Below are positions 24,197 through 34,290 of a DNA stretch of 64,000 bases, one piece after another. Origin of the DNA: CALMAK01 sp964392265 (lineage in GTDB: Bacteria; Patescibacteriota; Saccharimonadia; Saccharimonadales; Saccharimonadaceae); contig CAYMOS010000002.1 of assembly GCA_964392265.1 (NCBI GenBank), positions 1 to 64,000 on the forward strand. Direction: 5' to 3'. Each line of letters opens with the position of its first letter. The stretch's first letter is position 1. Made by a program: the position numbers and the translations under genes. Under the pieces are notes generated by a model. The model saw only the letters and a program-made list of their open reading frames with translations. It had not been told where the DNA came from and did not search any database.

Positions 24197-26647
24197 ATGT
24201 TGGCGCGAAGAGTTCTTGTTCTGGTCGCGAGCGTGACAGTAGTGACGTTTTTGGCTGCTATCGCTCAGAGTACTCCCTTGTACGCCTCGGTAACGCGAGG
24301 AAGCAATAATGATGCCGAAGCAACAGCATTAGGCCTTTGTCTTGCTTCGGGTCCTCCGACGCGTACTCGAGGGGCTCTATGGGTGAGTCAAGTTGGAAGT
24401 AGTTACTATAATGACACAGTCACAGTTGATTATACACAGCGCTATGTACAGGTAGAGCTGCGTGGTTCAGCGGTTAAGTGCGCACGTGTTAGTGGCCAGA
24501 CTTCTGGTACAGAAAGCAATAGCATGGATGCGCACTATATTGATTTCCGAGGAACATACGGCTCTCGATTCGGTACGATTCCTAACTCAAGAATGCTCAA
24601 TCGAGGTGACTGGACACAAAACTTGCCACTACCAAGGACCGGACAGAGAGGCGTGTGGACAACCCGGGGTGGGTCAATTGAGGTACGTTTTGATACTCAG
24701 GGTTTGGCGATGGGTCCAAGCGGCAGGCAGACAATTACTGTACCTATCTATCGTTGTCCGAGAAATGCGAGTCCACCATCCGCTGAGTGCTATGCGAGCA
24801 ATCAGGAGGTAAACATCGTTCGTCTCCCGCCAGCTGCTCAATGGGAAATGGATCCAACTGCAACGATTACTTCTTCGGCCAGTGCGGTGGGGGATACGAT
24901 TACATGGCGTCACCGAGTGACTAATACGGGAACAAACACGACGAATGCCACGATTACCTATCGTGCGCAAAATCAGGGCTATCTCGGTACTGGGGTGGTG
25001 GCGCCGTCACCGTGGACGGAAACAAATATTCCTGCTACTGGTACGAACTATCGAGAGCAAAATTCAACCCATGTGATTACTGCAGCAGATGTGGGGCAGA
25101 CACTTTGTCGGCGTACAACAGTGACACCTGTGTCGTCAACCAATCTTACCGGAACCGCCAATTCGCCTAATGCGTGTATCACGATTCCGTTTGGCTATAA
25201 CTTAATGCCTTCGATTACCGATCCTTCTGCGCCCAACAATCTGACAGATGGTGATGCGCGTACAATACCCGTAGCGGGAATGGTGAGGAATATGGGGCCG
25301 ACAAAATCTGCACTCAACATTAATTGGCAGCTTTCACGGGTAAAATATGCACCAGGGACGACCATCGCCAATCGTACGGGCGGCACAGGCGCAGAGGCTT
25401 GCACATTCCTCACGGGTCAAACGGCGTGTACGGCGATTAGCCAGGGCACTGAAGGGGATGGGTACGGGTACGGCACGGTAGGGCCAACCAATCCAATCGA
25501 CCGTCAGACATACAGTACTACCGCCGATCTTGATGATGATGCACCGGGCACGAAAACATGTTTTGTTATGTCAGTACAAGGATACACGTCTGGCACCAGT
25601 GACTGGCGTCATTCCGCCTTACACTGTTACGTGGTAGGTAAGGCACCAAAGGTACAGATCTGGGGTGGAGATGTTATTGTTGGTCGGGGATATGATGGAA
25701 CGCTGAATACCAATGCCAAAGTCCAGACTGGCTTGACGGTGAAATTGTCAACGAATATGACGTTTGGATCATGGTCAGAATATGGTATCTTTGCACCTGC
25801 TACGATCAGCTTCATGGCATCGGGCTCTGGTCTCAATGGCGGCAATACTTCATCGACACAAACCAGCTGGAGTGCTTATAGTTTTACGCGCTCTGGTACA
25901 ACCTATGGGCAGTATAATGTGACTAATAACAAACTGCCTGATGTTACGGAAAGTTTCCCGACGACTTCGGCAGTAGCCGAAAACAACTTTAATCTCTCAA
26001 CGACAGGTAAGGGGCGTAATATTCGTCCTGCCAACCCAGCCGTTCGCAACATTACCCTGACGGCTAATCCGGGCAATACCTTGGGAGATAACCAATGGCT
26101 GGTCATCAATGCGATTGGTCATAACGTGACAATTGCTAATAACCTGATCTATGCAAACGGAAGCTATACGGATGCCAAGCGGCTGCCACAACTAATCATT
26201 CTGGCTGATAATATTACGATTAATAGCAACGTTACTCAGGTTGACGCTTGGCTGATTGCCAAGAATGACACGACGACTGCCGGTATGTCTCGAGGTGCCT
26301 ATGGATCGATTGCGACCTGTGACCAGCAGTCTGGTAGCGGTGGCAGTAACGGTTTGGCTCAGTGGTTGGCAACGCCCGACGGAAGTGGTGGCACGAACTA
26401 TGATAGCTCGGTGAATAGCCGCCTGACGCTTGACCATTGTACGCAGCCTCTGCGTATCAATGGGCCGGTGATGGCGAGCAAATTGTATCTTCGTCGTACC
26501 GCTGGCTCTGGGGCTGGTGCTGCTGCGGGAGATCCTGCCGAAGTTATTAATCTTCGTCCTGATGCCTATCTGTGGGCCCGTGAACACATGAGCCCTAGTG
26601 GTATTTACCAGACGGTCAATACGACAGAGTTGCCACCGAGATACTAA
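24197..26647 (+). CDS. Large secreted beta-rich protein at the head of the pilus locus
   Basis: The 816-residue protein has a signal peptide (residues 1-31, ending in YASV), then long Thr/Ser/Asn/Gly-rich beta regions. ATITSSASAVGDTITWRHRVTNTG (about 220-243) resembles a DUF11-like cell-surface repeat. A C-terminal part (about 600-760) has a repetitive beta-helix look (IANNLIYANG, LIILADNITIN). There is no C-terminal anchor. GGGAGG precedes the start. Position directly before pilM suggests a surface or pilus-associated adhesin, but nothing in the sequence proves it. Confidence 0.7.
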   Translation: MLARRVLVLVASVTVVTFLAAIAQSTPLYASVTRGSNNDAEATALGLCLASGPPTRTRGALWVSQVGSSYYNDTVTVDYTQRYVQVELRGSAVKCARVSGQTSGTESNSMDAHYIDFRGTYGSRFGTIPNSRMLNRGDWTQNLPLPRTGQRGVWTTRGGSIEVRFDTQGLAMGPSGRQTITVPIYRCPRNASPPSAECYASNQEVNIVRLPPAAQWEMDPTATITSSASAVGDTITWRHRVTNTGTNTTNATITYRAQNQGYLGTGVVAPSPWTETNIPATGTNYREQNSTHVITAADVGQTLCRRTTVTPVSSTNLTGTANSPNACITIPFGYNLMPSITDPSAPNNLTDGDARTIPVAGMVRNMGPTKSALNINWQLSRVKYAPGTTIANRTGGTGAEACTFLTGQTACTAISQGTEGDGYGYGTVGPTNPIDRQTYSTTADLDDDAPGTKTCFVMSVQGYTSGTSDWRHSALHCYVVGKAPKVQIWGGDVIVGRGYDGTLNTNAKVQTGLTVKLSTNMTFGSWSEYGIFAPATISFMASGSGLNGGNTSSTQTSWSAYSFTRSGTTYGQYNVTNNKLPDVTESFPTTSAVAENNFNLSTTGKGRNIRPANPAVRNITLTANPGNTLGDNQWLVINAIGHNVTIANNLIYANGSYTDAKRLPQLIILADNITINSNVTQVDAWLIAKNDTTTAGMSRGAYGSIATCDQQSGSGGSNGLAQWLATPDGSGGTNYDSSVNSRLTLDHCTQPLRINGPVMASKLYLRRTAGSGAGAAAGDPAEVINLRPDAYLWAREHMSPSGIYQTVNTTELPPRY

Positions 26648-26700
26648 AAGTGGCATTTCAGGGTTGTCTAAAATGCTAATGGTTGAGTATAATAACTAAC

Positions 26701-27747
26701 ATGAGATTAATAAAAGGCGTGGGCGACTTTTTCGCACTTGATATCGGTACGAATGCCGTACGGGTGGTGCAGCTTTCTTCGGGTGGTCAAGATAGTTGGA
26801 CGTTGCAACATTATGGCTATGCGCCACTGGATGAGAAGGTAGCGGTTGCCTCATCTGCCGAGGGCAAGCGACGCCTCGGTGAAGTCATTATGACCGCTAT
26901 CGGTCAAAGTGGTATTCATACCAAAAACGTAGTGATAGGGTTACCGTCGAATAAGACATTTACGACCATTGTTGATATTCCGGCGATGCCTGATGCCGAG
27001 CTAAGGGCAACCATGAAGTATCAGATTGACCAGTATATTCCGATGGCGATTGATGAGGCGAAGGTTGATTGGGTGCCGCTAGGCAATTCACTGCACGATC
27101 CGAGCAAACAGGAAGTATTGTTGACCAGTACGGCTGTTCAGTACGCCGAAGAGCGTCTTGAGAGTATTGAGGCTCTAGGGTTTAACGTCATTGCTGCCGA
27201 GCCAGAGCCGATCGCCATGGTCCGTTCGTTGCTTCCGGCTGGCGTACAGGATGCCAGACTGATTATTGATATGGGCGAAACTTCTACTGATCTTGCGGTA
27301 ACGTATGCAGATACGCCCCGGCTCGTACGTACGATTCCTACTGGGTTGCGCTCATTAGTCAAGGCGGCCACGCAGAACTTGAACGTTCAAGAGGATCAGG
27401 CAAGGCAATTTATCTTGAAGTTTGGGTTGGCGCCAGATCGTTTAGATGGACAGGTATATCGGGCGATTGAAGGTACGTTGGATAATTTTGCGGCTGAACT
27501 GACGAAATCAATTAAGTTTTTCCAAACAAGATATCCAAATATCCCTGTGGCCGGTATTTTACTGTCAGGCTATGCGTCAGTGACACCAATGTTTGGTGAA
27601 TATGTTACCGCAAAAACATCAGTCCAGGCATCAATTGCCAATCCATGGCAAAAGGTTCGTATTGCACAGGCCGATCAGCAACAATTGGCAGCGATTGCGT
27701 CCGAGTTTGCTGCGGCTGTAGGGTTGGCGCAACGGAGGGGTGTGTAA
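26701..27747 (+). CDS. pilM: Type IV pilus assembly protein PilM
   Basis: The 348-residue actin-like ATPase forms the cytoplasmic ring of the pilus machine and binds the PilN tail. FFALDIGTNAVRVVQL begins the first phosphate loop, and IIDMGETSTDLAV (about 190) is the second. The ATG at 26701 is chosen because TATAAT (26688-26693) ends 7 nt before it. Its stop overlaps the pilN start (TAATG). Confidence 0.93.
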   Translation: MRLIKGVGDFFALDIGTNAVRVVQLSSGGQDSWTLQHYGYAPLDEKVAVASSAEGKRRLGEVIMTAIGQSGIHTKNVVIGLPSNKTFTTIVDIPAMPDAELRATMKYQIDQYIPMAIDEAKVDWVPLGNSLHDPSKQEVLLTSTAVQYAEERLESIEALGFNVIAAEPEPIAMVRSLLPAGVQDARLIIDMGETSTDLAVTYADTPRLVRTIPTGLRSLVKAATQNLNVQEDQARQFILKFGLAPDRLDGQVYRAIEGTLDNFAAELTKSIKFFQTRYPNIPVAGILLSGYASVTPMFGEYVTAKTSVQASIANPWQKVRIAQADQQQLAAIASEFAAAVGLAQRRGV

Positions 27748-28583
27748 TGATTGAGATTAATCTTGTCCCGGATGTAAAACAAGAATTATTGCGTGCGCAA
27801 AAGCAACGCAACATTGTGATTTCTGTAGCGATTATTTTAGCGATTGCTGCGGGAGCAATTGTCATCATTGCGGCTGCCTACGTCTATGGTGCGCAAAAAC
27901 TCATGATGGATACGGCTAACAAGACGATTGACGAACAATACGCAACGCTCAACAAGGTCGAAGATTTGGACAAAATGCTAACGATTCAAAACCAGTTAAA
28001 GCAGATTTCCAAATTGAATGCTAGCAAGAACGCGGGTTCTCGTCTGTATGGCATGCTCAATGTCATTATCCCAGCTGAACCACATGAAGTGACGGTTTCA
28101 TCAATGCTGGTCGAGCCAGCCGGAACGACAGAGACGGGAACAGAGGAGACCGCAGAGGGCACAAGTAGCGGGGAAGGCGCCAGGATTACGATCGAAGGCC
28201 AGACGGTTGGTAGCTATGCCAGTCTAGAGGTGTTTGAAAAAATGATCGCCGCTGCCGTTATAGAGTACAAAGTGACCGATGGCACTGACAAGGCAGGAGA
28301 CTTAAACTGTGGTAATCCGTTGAAACAATGCCGTCGTTTGGCTGTGGGTGATGGTGATCGTTCGCAAGCAATACATATTGCAGAAATGAGTTTTGGTGAA
28401 GACCAAGAGGGCAATAGGATACTGAGGTTCAAGTTGAGCTTTACAGTTGTGCCCGAGTTGCTCTCGAATACAGTATCTGACGTCACGATCAAAATTGGTG
28501 CGAACGGCAACGTTACCGACTCGTATCTCAATGCACCACGAGCGATATTCAAGGATCGTGCACGTGATGAGGGAGGAAAGTAA
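27747..28583 (+). CDS. pilN: Type IV pilus assembly protein PilN-like
   Basis: 278 residues: the conserved cytoplasmic MIEINLVPDVKQELL that docks into PilM, one transmembrane helix (about 27-50), then a coiled coil and a periplasmic-type ferredoxin-like domain. At 278 residues it is longer than typical PilN (about 200), with an acidic Thr/Glu/Gly insert near 130. Starts within the pilM stop and ends 2 bp before the PilO-like gene. Confidence 0.88.
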   Translation: MIEINLVPDVKQELLRAQKQRNIVISVAIILAIAAGAIVIIAAAYVYGAQKLMMDTANKTIDEQYATLNKVEDLDKMLTIQNQLKQISKLNASKNAGSRLYGMLNVIIPAEPHEVTVSSMLVEPAGTTETGTEETAEGTSSGEGARITIEGQTVGSYASLEVFEKMIAAAVIEYKVTDGTDKAGDLNCGNPLKQCRRLAVGDGDRSQAIHIAEMSFGEDQEGNRILRFKLSFTVVPELLSNTVSDVTIKIGANGNVTDSYLNAPRAIFKDRARDEGGK

Positions 28584-28585
28584 TC

Positions 28586-29251
28586 ATGCCTGAGAAGGAT
28601 GCAACCGCACTACGAAAGCGAGCTCAGATTGCGAAGGCGAATCGTATCATGTTTATATGGGTCGCAGGAGCTTCAGTGATCGTTAGCGCCTCAATTGTCA
28701 TGGTAATTGTCATGATCCAAAAGGGCGCGCATAATCAAAAAGCGATCGCCCAACTGAACGACACCGTTAAGGTGCTAAAGCAAAATAATAGCAATGTCGG
28801 TGAGCTAGAAAACTCTATTCGTAAATTAGGAAGTAACCAGTCTCTCCTGGGTCTGCGTGCCAATGAGTCAAATAATGCCTTGCAGGTGATTTTGGATGCG
28901 CTGCCTGCCGACGCTAACCCTTCGGCACTGGGAGCTTCAATGCAAGTCAAACTATTTCCGGCTGATCTCGAGGTAGAGAGTATGCAGGTGATGCCTATGG
29001 GAGAGACAATATCGAACGAGGGCACGAGCGACACGCCAACGAATACTATTGGATTTAGGTTTACCGTCAAGGGTGACGCTGCCCAGCTGAAAGTATTACT
29101 CGAACGATTCGAACGCTCAATTAGGACGATTCAGCTAAAACGAGTTGTTATCGAGAGCGTAGGGAATAAACAGTCTCTGGCGGTCGAAGGCGAGGCATAT
29201 TATGAGCCCGCAAAACAGCTACAGTTAAAGAAAGTGGAAATCAAACCATGA
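28586..29251 (+). CDS. pilO: Type IV pilus assembly protein PilO-like
   Basis: 221 residues with a basic start, one transmembrane helix (about 24-47), a coiled-coil stretch (55-90) and a C-terminal ferredoxin-like domain. The order PilM-PilN-this supports PilO. In Gram-negatives PilN and PilO form heterodimers linking PilM to the pore; in this single-membrane cell they would frame the platform. Its stop overlaps the next start (ATGA). Confidence 0.82.
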   Translation: MPEKDATALRKRAQIAKANRIMFIWVAGASVIVSASIVMVIVMIQKGAHNQKAIAQLNDTVKVLKQNNSNVGELENSIRKLGSNQSLLGLRANESNNALQVILDALPADANPSALGASMQVKLFPADLEVESMQVMPMGETISNEGTSDTPTNTIGFRFTVKGDAAQLKVLLERFERSIRTIQLKRVVIESVGNKQSLAVEGEAYYEPAKQLQLKKVEIKP

Positions 29252-29562
29252 AGAAAACAGATATCGCATTAATCATTATCATTGTCTCGATAAGTGCCGG
29301 GGTGGCCTATTGGGTAGCGAGTATGACAATCGGTAAGGCGAATGAAAAACCGATTACTGTACGAACGGTTGAGGCGATTGATGTTGCTGAGCAGAAGGTC
29401 GATGAGAAGGTGTTCTCGAAAGATGCGATTAACCCAACGGTTGAGGCGACTATCTCTGGAACAGATCTGACATCGTTTATCGATGATAATGGCACTGCTG
29501 CTGCACCGAACGGAAGCGGAGCGAGTGCAAGTAGCAACGCCGGACAAACGAGCGAGGAGTAA
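29248..29562 (+). CDS. Small membrane-anchored protein of the pilus operon
   Basis: 104 residues: an N-terminal transmembrane helix (about 6-27), a short exported domain, and a Ser/Ala/Gly-rich tail. The position after PilO is where pilP occurs in other bacteria, but no PilP lipobox or homology is visible. Translationally coupled to the PilO gene. Confidence 0.65.
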   Translation: MKKTDIALIIIIVSISAGVAYWVASMTIGKANEKPITVRTVEAIDVAEQKVDEKVFSKDAINPTVEATISGTDLTSFIDDNGTAAAPNGSGASASSNAGQTSEE

Positions 29563-29568
29563 TCCCTA

Positions 29569-31332
29569 GTGGCACTACTGACCAGTGATCTGCAGGCGAA
29601 ACTGACCGCCCTTCTTGTGAGCGAAGGGTTGGTCTCGGCTGATGTGATTGCTGCCGCTGAGAAGGAATCGGCTGATGCGGCAAAGCCACTGATCATGCTG
29701 TTGACTGAACAGGGTGTTGTCGATGACGAGTTATTGACTCATGCGATCGCTCAGGTATCAGGAGTGCCATATGTGAACCTGTCAAATACGCTGATTGAGC
29801 AATCAGTCTTAGGTCTTTTGCCCGAGGATATCGCTGAACGTTTTATGGCGGTACCACTTGCCGAAGTACAGAACCGCCTGGCAGTGGCGATGATTGATGC
29901 CAACAATGTTCAGGCAGTCGACTATTTGGCAAATCGTATTCAGCGTCCACTCAAGGTATTTATGGCCTCAGAGGCGGGCGTGCGCCATGTCCTCGATCAG
30001 TACCGTACCGACCTTTCGGGAGTGAACGAAGCTGCCGCTGCGAGCGAGCAGGAAAATCAGGAGACACGGGGCAGTAATGTCAAAACGATCGTACAAGATT
30101 CGCCAATTAGCAAGGCACTCAGCACTATCTTGGAATATGCCGTCAAAACACGCGCCAGTGACATCCATATCGAACCACTAGAGAAGGCGCTGAAGATTCG
30201 CTGTCGTGTTGACGGCGTGCTGCGTGAGATTATGCAGCTCCCCAAGAGTATCGAGCCGGCACTAGTGAGTCGTATTAAGATTCTCTCTAATCTCAAGATT
30301 GACGAACACCGCATTCCACAAGACGGTCAGTTTGCAGTCGATGTGAGCGGTAAAGAGGTTGACCTTCGTATCGCGATCAGCCCAGTAGTGTGGGGCGAAC
30401 AGGTCGTGATCCGTTTGTTGGATAAATCGGGTAACAGTTTTGACCTAGAGCAGATGGGATATGCTGGGCGTGGTCTGCGCGCGATTCGCAAGGGTATTCG
30501 GCGACCTAATGGTATGATCTTGACGTCTGGTCCGACGGGTTCGGGTAAGTCGACGAGCCTCTATGCGCTCATCAAAGAGATTAAAGACGATAGCGTCAAT
30601 ATCGTCACGCTAGAGGACCCAGTCGAGTACAAGATGGATGGTGTTAACCAGATCCAGGTGAATGCAGATGTTGGTCTGACATTTGCATCGGGGCTTCGTT
30701 CGATCTTGCGTCAGGACCCCGATGTCGTGATGGTGGGTGAGATTCGTGACGCAGAAACGGCTAACTTGGCGGTGCAAGCAGCCTTGACAGGGCACTTGGT
30801 GTTCTCGACCTTGCACACCAACAGTGCTGCCGGCGTGTTGCCGCGTTTGCTTGATATGGGTATCGAACCGTTCCTGATCGCCAGCACCGTTAATACAATT
30901 ATTGGTCAGCGTCTGGTGCGCCGCGTCGCAACCAAACGCGATGCCTATCAGTCGAACCCGGTCGAAACGCAAAACATTTTGGCCACAGTCGGGCAGCTTT
31001 TACCGAAGACCACAGCCGAAGTCGCTGCAATATCTGATGACTTGGGGTATAAAGACTTGCCACTGGCGGGTCAAAACGCTTATACTTTAGTCAAGGGTAA
31101 AGATACCCCGCAATCTCCTCGAGGATACAGTGGTCGCGCTGGGCTCTACGAAGTGATGGATGTTAATGAGGATATCCAGAATCTGATTGTAAAGCGCTCA
31201 ACCAGTGCAGAGATCCAACGACTAGCCGTTGCCCAAGGAATGGTGACGATGCGTCAGGATGGCTATCTGAAGTCACTCCAGGGACTGACAACGCTTGAAG
31301 AAGTGAATCGTGTTGCGGCGGATATCGCATGA
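29569..31332 (+). CDS. pilB: Type IV pilus extension ATPase PilB
   Basis: The 587-residue hexameric ATPase powers pilus assembly. It has an N-terminal MshEN/N1 domain (1-150), N2 domain with ASDIHIEP (about 198), Walker A GPTGSGKST (about 322), the Asp box and Walker B PDVVMVGEIRD, and the His box TGHLVFSTLHTN. The tetracysteine zinc site usual in PilB/GspE C-terminal domains is absent; the region reads RRVATKRDAY. The start is a GTG at 29569, 6 bp after the preceding gene. Confidence 0.94.
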   Translation: MALLTSDLQAKLTALLVSEGLVSADVIAAAEKESADAAKPLIMLLTEQGVVDDELLTHAIAQVSGVPYVNLSNTLIEQSVLGLLPEDIAERFMAVPLAEVQNRLAVAMIDANNVQAVDYLANRIQRPLKVFMASEAGVRHVLDQYRTDLSGVNEAAAASEQENQETRGSNVKTIVQDSPISKALSTILEYAVKTRASDIHIEPLEKALKIRCRVDGVLREIMQLPKSIEPALVSRIKILSNLKIDEHRIPQDGQFAVDVSGKEVDLRIAISPVVWGEQVVIRLLDKSGNSFDLEQMGYAGRGLRAIRKGIRRPNGMILTSGPTGSGKSTSLYALIKEIKDDSVNIVTLEDPVEYKMDGVNQIQVNADVGLTFASGLRSILRQDPDVVMVGEIRDAETANLAVQAALTGHLVFSTLHTNSAAGVLPRLLDMGIEPFLIASTVNTIIGQRLVRRVATKRDAYQSNPVETQNILATVGQLLPKTTAEVAAISDDLGYKDLPLAGQNAYTLVKGKDTPQSPRGYSGRAGLYEVMDVNEDIQNLIVKRSTSAEIQRLAVAQGMVTMRQDGYLKSLQGLTTLEEVNRVAADIA

Positions 31333-31357
31333 TAGAAGATATAAGGGAAGGGCAGTT

Positions 31358-32425
31358 ATGACACAAGAATTACGAATCGAAGTTTTACTCGAAGAAGTGG
31401 TGCGTAAACGGGCATCAGACTTGCATATTCAGGTTGGATTGCCGCCGATGCTACGTGTTGATGGGTCACTAGTCCCCACTGCGGGACAGCCACCTCTGGA
31501 CGAAGCAGCGGTTGAATCGTTAGTGTTTGCTATTCTTGATGAAGATCAGCGACAGATTCTGCTGAAGGACAAGGAGTTTGACTTTAGCTTTGCCTTTGGT
31601 ACGCTCGGTCGTTTTCGTGTGAACGCTTACCATGAACGCGGTAACTTGGCTGCCGCCCTGCGTCTCATCCCTAACGAGATCAAATCAGTGACGGAATTAG
31701 GTATGCCGAATGTTGTCATGAATTTTGCCGACTTTCCGCGTGGATTAGTGCTGGTGACAGGTCCTACCGGGTCAGGGAAGTCGACGACGTTGGCGGCCTT
31801 GGTCGACAAGATCAATACGGAAAAGTCAGCACATATCATCACAATTGAAGATCCAATTGAATTTACTCACAAATCCAAGCGCTCGGTCGTAGTCCAGCGA
31901 GAGGTGCATTACGATACCTATTCGTTCTCGGCAGCTTTGCGTAGTAGCCTTCGTCAGGACCCTGATGTGGTCTTGATCGGTGAGATGCGTGACCTTGAGA
32001 CGATTAGCGCGGCCATTACGATCGCCGAAACAGGTCACTTGGTATTTGCAACCCTGCATACCAACAGTGCGGCACAGTCAATCGATCGTATGATCGACGT
32101 CTTCCCGCCACATCAACAGCCACAGATTCGTGCGCAGCTGTCTAATATTCTGATGGCTATTTGTTCTCAGCGACTGGTGCCCGCAATCGGTGGCGGCCGC
32201 GTGGTGGCAGCAGAGGTGTTGGTGGCCAATCCGGCTGTCCGTAATATTATTCGTGAGGGTAAGTCGCACCAGCTGGATGCAGTGATTCAGACAGGGGCGG
32301 ATCAGGGTATGCAAACCATGGACCGTACATTGGTTAGTCTCGTACAATCAGGGACGATTACCTACGACAACGCTCGTGAATTTGCCGTCGACCTGACTGA
32401 GTTCGAAAGGTTGGTAAGGGGATAG
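31358..32425 (+). CDS. pilT: Pilus retraction ATPase PilT
   Basis: The 355-residue ATPase has RASDLHIQVG, Walker A GPTGSGKSTT (about 135), RQDPDVVLIGEMRD, TGHLVFATLHTNSA and the retraction signature VRNIIREGKSHQL (about 290), which separates PilT from PilB. It powers retraction and so DNA uptake or twitching. I use the ATG at 31358; the longer frame would overlap pilB. Confidence 0.95.
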   Translation: MTQELRIEVLLEEVVRKRASDLHIQVGLPPMLRVDGSLVPTAGQPPLDEAAVESLVFAILDEDQRQILLKDKEFDFSFAFGTLGRFRVNAYHERGNLAAALRLIPNEIKSVTELGMPNVVMNFADFPRGLVLVTGPTGSGKSTTLAALVDKINTEKSAHIITIEDPIEFTHKSKRSVVVQREVHYDTYSFSAALRSSLRQDPDVVLIGEMRDLETISAAITIAETGHLVFATLHTNSAAQSIDRMIDVFPPHQQPQIRAQLSNILMAICSQRLVPAIGGGRVVAAEVLVANPAVRNIIREGKSHQLDAVIQTGADQGMQTMDRTLVSLVQSGTITYDNAREFAVDLTEFERLVRG

Positions 32426-32428
32426 TAT

Positions 32429-33640
32429 ATGAAAAAGTTCTCCTACGAGGCGAGAGATCAGGCGTCAGGCCAGATCGTTAAGGCGACGGTACAGGCCGAT
32501 TCAGAGACGGCTGCGGCGCGACTGCTGAGCGAGCAAGGGTTTAACCCACTGGTCATTAAAGAGTCGAGTGAGGAAAATAGCTTTTTCGCCAAATTAACGG
32601 GCCGTATCACGACGAAGGATAAAATTGTCTTTACGAGGCAGCTCGCCACCTTGATTGGTGCTGGTTTGCCGTTGTCACAAAGCCTCCGGACGATTATCGA
32701 ACAGACCGAGAACAAGCAGTTGCAGAGCATTGCCCAGGAGATCTTGGCGGCTGTAGAAGGTGGTAAGTCGCTTTCTGAGGCATTTAGTAAACGCAAGGAA
32801 GTCTTCGGGCCAATCTTTATTGCGCTTGTATCTGCCGGCGAGGCATCTGGTACGTTAGACCAGTCCTTGCAGCGTATTGCGACGCAGCAAGAGAAAGATG
32901 CTGCGGTGATGGGCAAGATCAAGGGCGCCCTGACGTATCCAATCATCGTTTTGGTGGTGATCTTAGGGGTAGTTGTCTTTATGCTTTTGACGGTCGTGCC
33001 TCAGGTTGAGAACCTATACGAGGACCTCGGTAAGAGATTGCCGGCCTTGACGCAGATCATGGTTAATGCAGCTGGCTTTGTGACGCAATTTTGGTGGCTC
33101 GTGTTGGTGATTATAGGTATCGGCGTTTACTTCCTTATCCAGTACCTCAAGACCGAGAGCGGCATCAAGATGAAAGATACCTTTAAATTAAACGTTCCTT
33201 TGTTTAAAGGGCTCTTTCGCAAATTGTATATGGCCCGACTAACTCGTACGGGGCAAACGCTTCTTAGTACTGGGGTCAGCATGCTTGATACGCTGAAGAT
33301 TACCGGTGATGCCCTTAATAATACCGTGGTACAAAAGAGTATTGTTCGCGCCGCCGAAAAAGTGAAGGGAGGTAAGGAACTATCAACTGCCTTGCAGCCA
33401 GAAGATTATATTCTGCCGTTGGTACCCCAGATGATCAAGATTGGTGAACAATCTGGCCGTATTGATGAAATGATGGGTAAGACTGCCCAGGTCTACGAGG
33501 ATGAGCTTGATGAAGAAATCAAGGCCATCTCTACCTTAATTGAACCATTACTCATGGTGGTACTCGCGGTGGTCGCCGGTGGTATGGTGGCGGCAATTTT
33601 GTTCCCAATCTATAGCCTCGTCAACAGTATAAATGTATAA
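32429..33640 (+). CDS. pilC: Type IV pilus inner-membrane platform protein PilC
   Basis: 403 residues of the T2SF/GspF family: two cytoplasmic helical bundles (about 65-185 and 268-390), each followed by membrane helices. KFSYEARDQASGQIVKATV is the typical start. It is the platform driven by PilB and PilT. It is the last gene before the main pilin. Confidence 0.94.
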   Translation: MKKFSYEARDQASGQIVKATVQADSETAAARLLSEQGFNPLVIKESSEENSFFAKLTGRITTKDKIVFTRQLATLIGAGLPLSQSLRTIIEQTENKQLQSIAQEILAAVEGGKSLSEAFSKRKEVFGPIFIALVSAGEASGTLDQSLQRIATQQEKDAAVMGKIKGALTYPIIVLVVILGVVVFMLLTVVPQVENLYEDLGKRLPALTQIMVNAAGFVTQFWWLVLVIIGIGVYFLIQYLKTESGIKMKDTFKLNVPLFKGLFRKLYMARLTRTGQTLLSTGVSMLDTLKITGDALNNTVVQKSIVRAAEKVKGGKELSTALQPEDYILPLVPQMIKIGEQSGRIDEMMGKTAQVYEDELDEEIKAISTLIEPLLMVVLAVVAGGMVAAILFPIYSLVNSINV

Positions 33641-33737
33641 AACTATAGACAGTGTCTGTGGGTTGGTGTATTATTACCACAAGCGTTATGCTACAAGTAA
33701 CTAAACTAAGTTCATGCGAAAGGTGGAATAAATTCCT

Positions 33738-34208
33738 ATGAACGCACAACATAAAGAAAAAGGATTTACCATCATCGAAGTTGTATTGGTACTTGCTATT
33801 GCAGGTCTGATCTTCTTGATGGTCTTCATCGCACTGCCTGCGTTGCAGCGTAGTCAACGCGATACACAGCGTCGTGATGATGTCAGTACGTTTATCAGCC
33901 AGCTAACAAGCTATGCAACCAACAACCGTGGTAGCGTACCAGCTGATGCGACTGCACTCGGTACGTTTAAGACGGGCTACTTAAAGTGGGCTGCAGATGC
34001 TACTGGTGAATTTAAGGATCCAAAGACAGGTGTTGGCTATGTGATTACCTATGGTGATACTGCACCTACCGTGGATGGTGCAATCTCGTATCGCAACGGT
34101 CGTGTCTGTAACGGTGAGAGCATGACAGCAACAGGTGCAACTGCTCGATCTGCTGCCGTCGTGATCAAGCTTGAAGGTAGTGGTTTCTTCTGCCAATCAA
34201 ACCAGTAA
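33738..34208 (+). CDS. pilA: Type IV pilin, probable major subunit
   Basis: 156 residues. The prepilin cleavage motif is KEKG|FTIIEVVLVLAIAGL, with Glu at +5 of the mature protein, followed by the hydrophobic spine. Two C-terminal cysteines (GRVCNGE and FFCQSN) bracket a D-region disulfide. It has its own leader of over 60 nt after TACAAG near 33693 and is closed by a strong terminator, as expected for the abundant pilin. Confidence 0.92.
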   Translation: MNAQHKEKGFTIIEVVLVLAIAGLIFLMVFIALPALQRSQRDTQRRDDVSTFISQLTSYATNNRGSVPADATALGTFKTGYLKWAADATGEFKDPKTGVGYVITYGDTAPTVDGAISYRNGRVCNGESMTATGATARSAAVVIKLEGSGFFCQSNQ

Positions 34209-34232
34209 TCATCACTATTGATGAAGACACTC

Positions 34233-34264
34233 AACATATGACCCGAATGGGTCATATGTTTTTT
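34233..34264 (+). terminator. Intrinsic terminator after pilA
   Basis: A perfect 12-bp stem AACATATGACCC/GGGTCATATGTT is followed by a T-run. Confidence 0.9.
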
Positions 34265-34290
34265 GTGGTAAAAATGATACCATAGTGCTT

